NCBI GenBank assembly: GCA_020722685.1
Contig: DYKH01000273.1
Span: 1-6,071, forward strand
Direction of reading: 5' to 3'
Origin: Caldithrix sp.
Lineage (GTDB): Bacteria; KSB1; UBA2214; DYKH01
DNA length: 6,071 nucleotides
Part shown: piece after piece, positions 4,808 through 6,071 of the stretch
Layout: every line of letters begins with the position of its first letter
Position numbering within the stretch: the stretch's first letter is position 1
Made by a program: the position numbers and the translations under genes
Notes under the pieces: model-generated
The model's input: only the letters and a program-made list of their open reading frames with translations
Database searches by the model: none
Told to the model about the DNA's origin: nothing

Positions 4808-6071
4808 AGGCGAATAATTTTTACAATTTGCGGCTGAAATCAGCCATGGCGTTATTGAACGCCGTATTTGCGGTCGATTCTCTCAGGGAGTTTGCACTGG
4901 ATATCGCAGAGAAAAGGCTTTACCGGAATTTAGTAGAGATCAATCCTGACGGTCGACCGGTAAGAAGGCAGGAGGACCGTTTCTATGTTTTACGAAACAT
5001 GTTTCATTCCATAAACAAGGCCCTGGATAATAACCGGATTTCTGCTTCGGTTCGGCGCGCTTTACTGAAAATTTTAGTGGGAAATGTCATGTTGGGCGAA
5101 AAAGAACGAAGGGCGCCATTCAAGGAAAAATACAATTTTGATCCGCCAGCATTTGTGACCATAAGCCCGACGAAACGCTGCAATCTTCATTGCATCGGTT
5201 GCTATGCCAGCAGTTCATCGGCCAATGCGGAGAAACTGGATTATGACATCGTCAGCCGCATTGTCCGCGAAACCCGTGAGAACTGGGGTTCCCACTTCAC
5301 GGTCATCTCCGGCGGCGAACCATTCATGTGGCGCAGCCAGGGTAAGGACATTATCGACCTGGCTGCCGAGCATCCGGACACTTTTTTCATGATGTACACC
5401 AATGGTACTCTTATTAACGAGAAAGTGGCGGCGCGCTTAGCGGAGGTTGGTAATCTGACGCCAGCAATTTCTGTAGAAGGGTTGGAAAAAGAAACCGATG
5501 CGCGCCGGGGTAAAGGTGCCTTTAAACAAATTCTGAAAGGCATGGAAAATTTGCGGAATGATGGAGTTCCTTTTGGCATCTCAGTAACGGCCACCAACAG
5601 TAATGCGGAGTTAGTGGTCAGCGATGAGTTTATCGATTTCTTCTTTAATGAACAAGGTGCGATTTACGGGTGGGTATTTCAGTATATGCCCATTGGCAGA
5701 AGCTACACCTTGGATTTAATGATTACACCGGAACAGCGCCGCTGGATGTATGAAAAGGAACAGCACCTGGTTCGTGACAAGAAAATATTTATGGCCGATT
5801 TCTGGAATAGCGGCCCGGTATCCAATGGATGCATTTCGGCAGGTCGGTCCGGTGGGTATTTTTATATCGACTGGAACGGCAACGTAAGCCCCTGCGTTTT
5901 CTTTCCCTACGGAAAACACAATATCGTGGATATTTACAAGCAAGGCGGTGATTTAAACACCATTCTGTTTTCTCCATACTTTGAATCCATTCGCCAATGG
6001 CAATACGATTACGGTTATAATCGGCCAGCTCATGAGGTAAAGAATCAAATCGTTCCCTGCCCGATCCGAGA
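4804..6071 (+). CDS. radical SAM enzyme with SPASM-like C-terminus (runs off the right edge)
   Basis: The open frame from ATG 4804 gives 422 residues with no stop before the window ends. Residues 1-115 are a largely helical N-terminal extension unlike the radical SAM core. The core starts at FVTISPTKRCNLHCIGCYASS: C126, C130 and C133 (CxxxCxxC) would hold the [4Fe-4S] cluster that cleaves S-adenosylmethionine. GGEPF (170-174) is the SAM-binding motif, and MMYTNGTLI and the ISVEG strand fit the partial TIM barrel. C343 (NGCISAG), then YIDWNGNVSPC with C364, PYGKHNI and C419 (VPCPIR) match the spacing style of a SPASM or twitch domain binding auxiliary Fe-S clusters, so peptide or protein modification is a leading possibility. 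No small precursor-peptide gene is visible in the window. The substrate is unknown. Coupling to a TPR protein and likely sigma54 control are the best clues to its role. Confidence 0.9.
   Translation, partial: MKANNFYNLRLKSAMALLNAVFAVDSLREFALDIAEKRLYRNLVEINPDGRPVRRQEDRFYVLRNMFHSINKALDNNRISASVRRALLKILVGNVMLGEKERRAPFKEKYNFDPPAFVTISPTKRCNLHCIGCYASSSSANAEKLDYDIVSRIVRETRENWGSHFTVISGGEPFMWRSQGKDIIDLAAEHPDTFFMMYTNGTLINEKVAARLAEVGNLTPAISVEGLEKETDARRGKGAFKQILKGMENLRNDGVPFGISVTATNSNAELVVSDEFIDFFFNEQGAIYGWVFQYMPIGRSYTLDLMITPEQRRWMYEKEQHLVRDKKIFMADFWNSGPVSNGCISAGRSGGYFYIDWNGNVSPCVFFPYGKHNIVDIYKQGGDLNTILFSPYFESIRQWQYDYGYNRPAHEVKNQIVPCPIR

Noticed and set aside
5241..5597. Minus-strand frame of 118 codons inside the radical SAM gene
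   Set aside because: Shadow of a strongly supported gene; no domain or ribosome site.

Overview
The window reads like a contig from an uncultured bacterium of the FCB superphylum (Calditrichota, Ignavibacteriota or a KSB1-like relative). The main clue is the C-terminus of the multihaem cytochrome. It carries the 'NYPNPFNP' start and the 'GIYFTRMQAG...SLKMSMVK' end that mark type IX secretion (T9SS) sorting domains, a style very common in those phyla. The phylum is an inference from this tail and from general codon usage. No rRNA or other marker gene is present.

Left part (1-514): gene debris. The 5' portion of an ArsR-family metalloregulator, including its CVCDL metal-binding motif, runs in frame into a fragment of an RND efflux pump. 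The pump fragment is itself internally deleted and frameshifted, yet one open frame survives to the stop at 422. A near-perfect Shine-Dalgarno follows, but it now serves only a three-codon ORF. This looks like a breakpoint region from deletions, or possibly an assembly chimera.

Middle left (515-1918): an exported octahaem c-type cytochrome with a T9SS tail, probably for electron transfer at the cell surface. It is split by an in-frame amber codon at 950-952 into a 4-haem N-terminal part and a 4-haem plus sorting-tail part. The gap that follows (1919-2281) has no gene. It holds a large inverted repeat that folds on paper as a three-way junction, a competing 9-bp inverted repeat, a C/G hairpin and a tandem repeat touching the next ribosome binding site.

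Right part (2282-6071): an apparently intact regulatory and enzymatic locus. A PAS-PAS-AAA+-Fis sigma54 activator has a cysteine cluster in each PAS domain. A 177-bp gap follows with phased dyads, a strong intrinsic terminator and a GG-N10-GC sigma54-type promoter candidate. Next comes a TPR protein gene whose stop overlaps (ATGA) the start of a radical SAM/SPASM-type enzyme that leaves the window. My model, an inference, is that the cysteine-rich sensor reads a redox, metal or thiol-reactive signal and switches on the TPR-radical SAM pair through sigma54 from sites near its own 3' end. The substrate of the radical SAM enzyme is unknown, and this locus is the best candidate here for an undescribed system.
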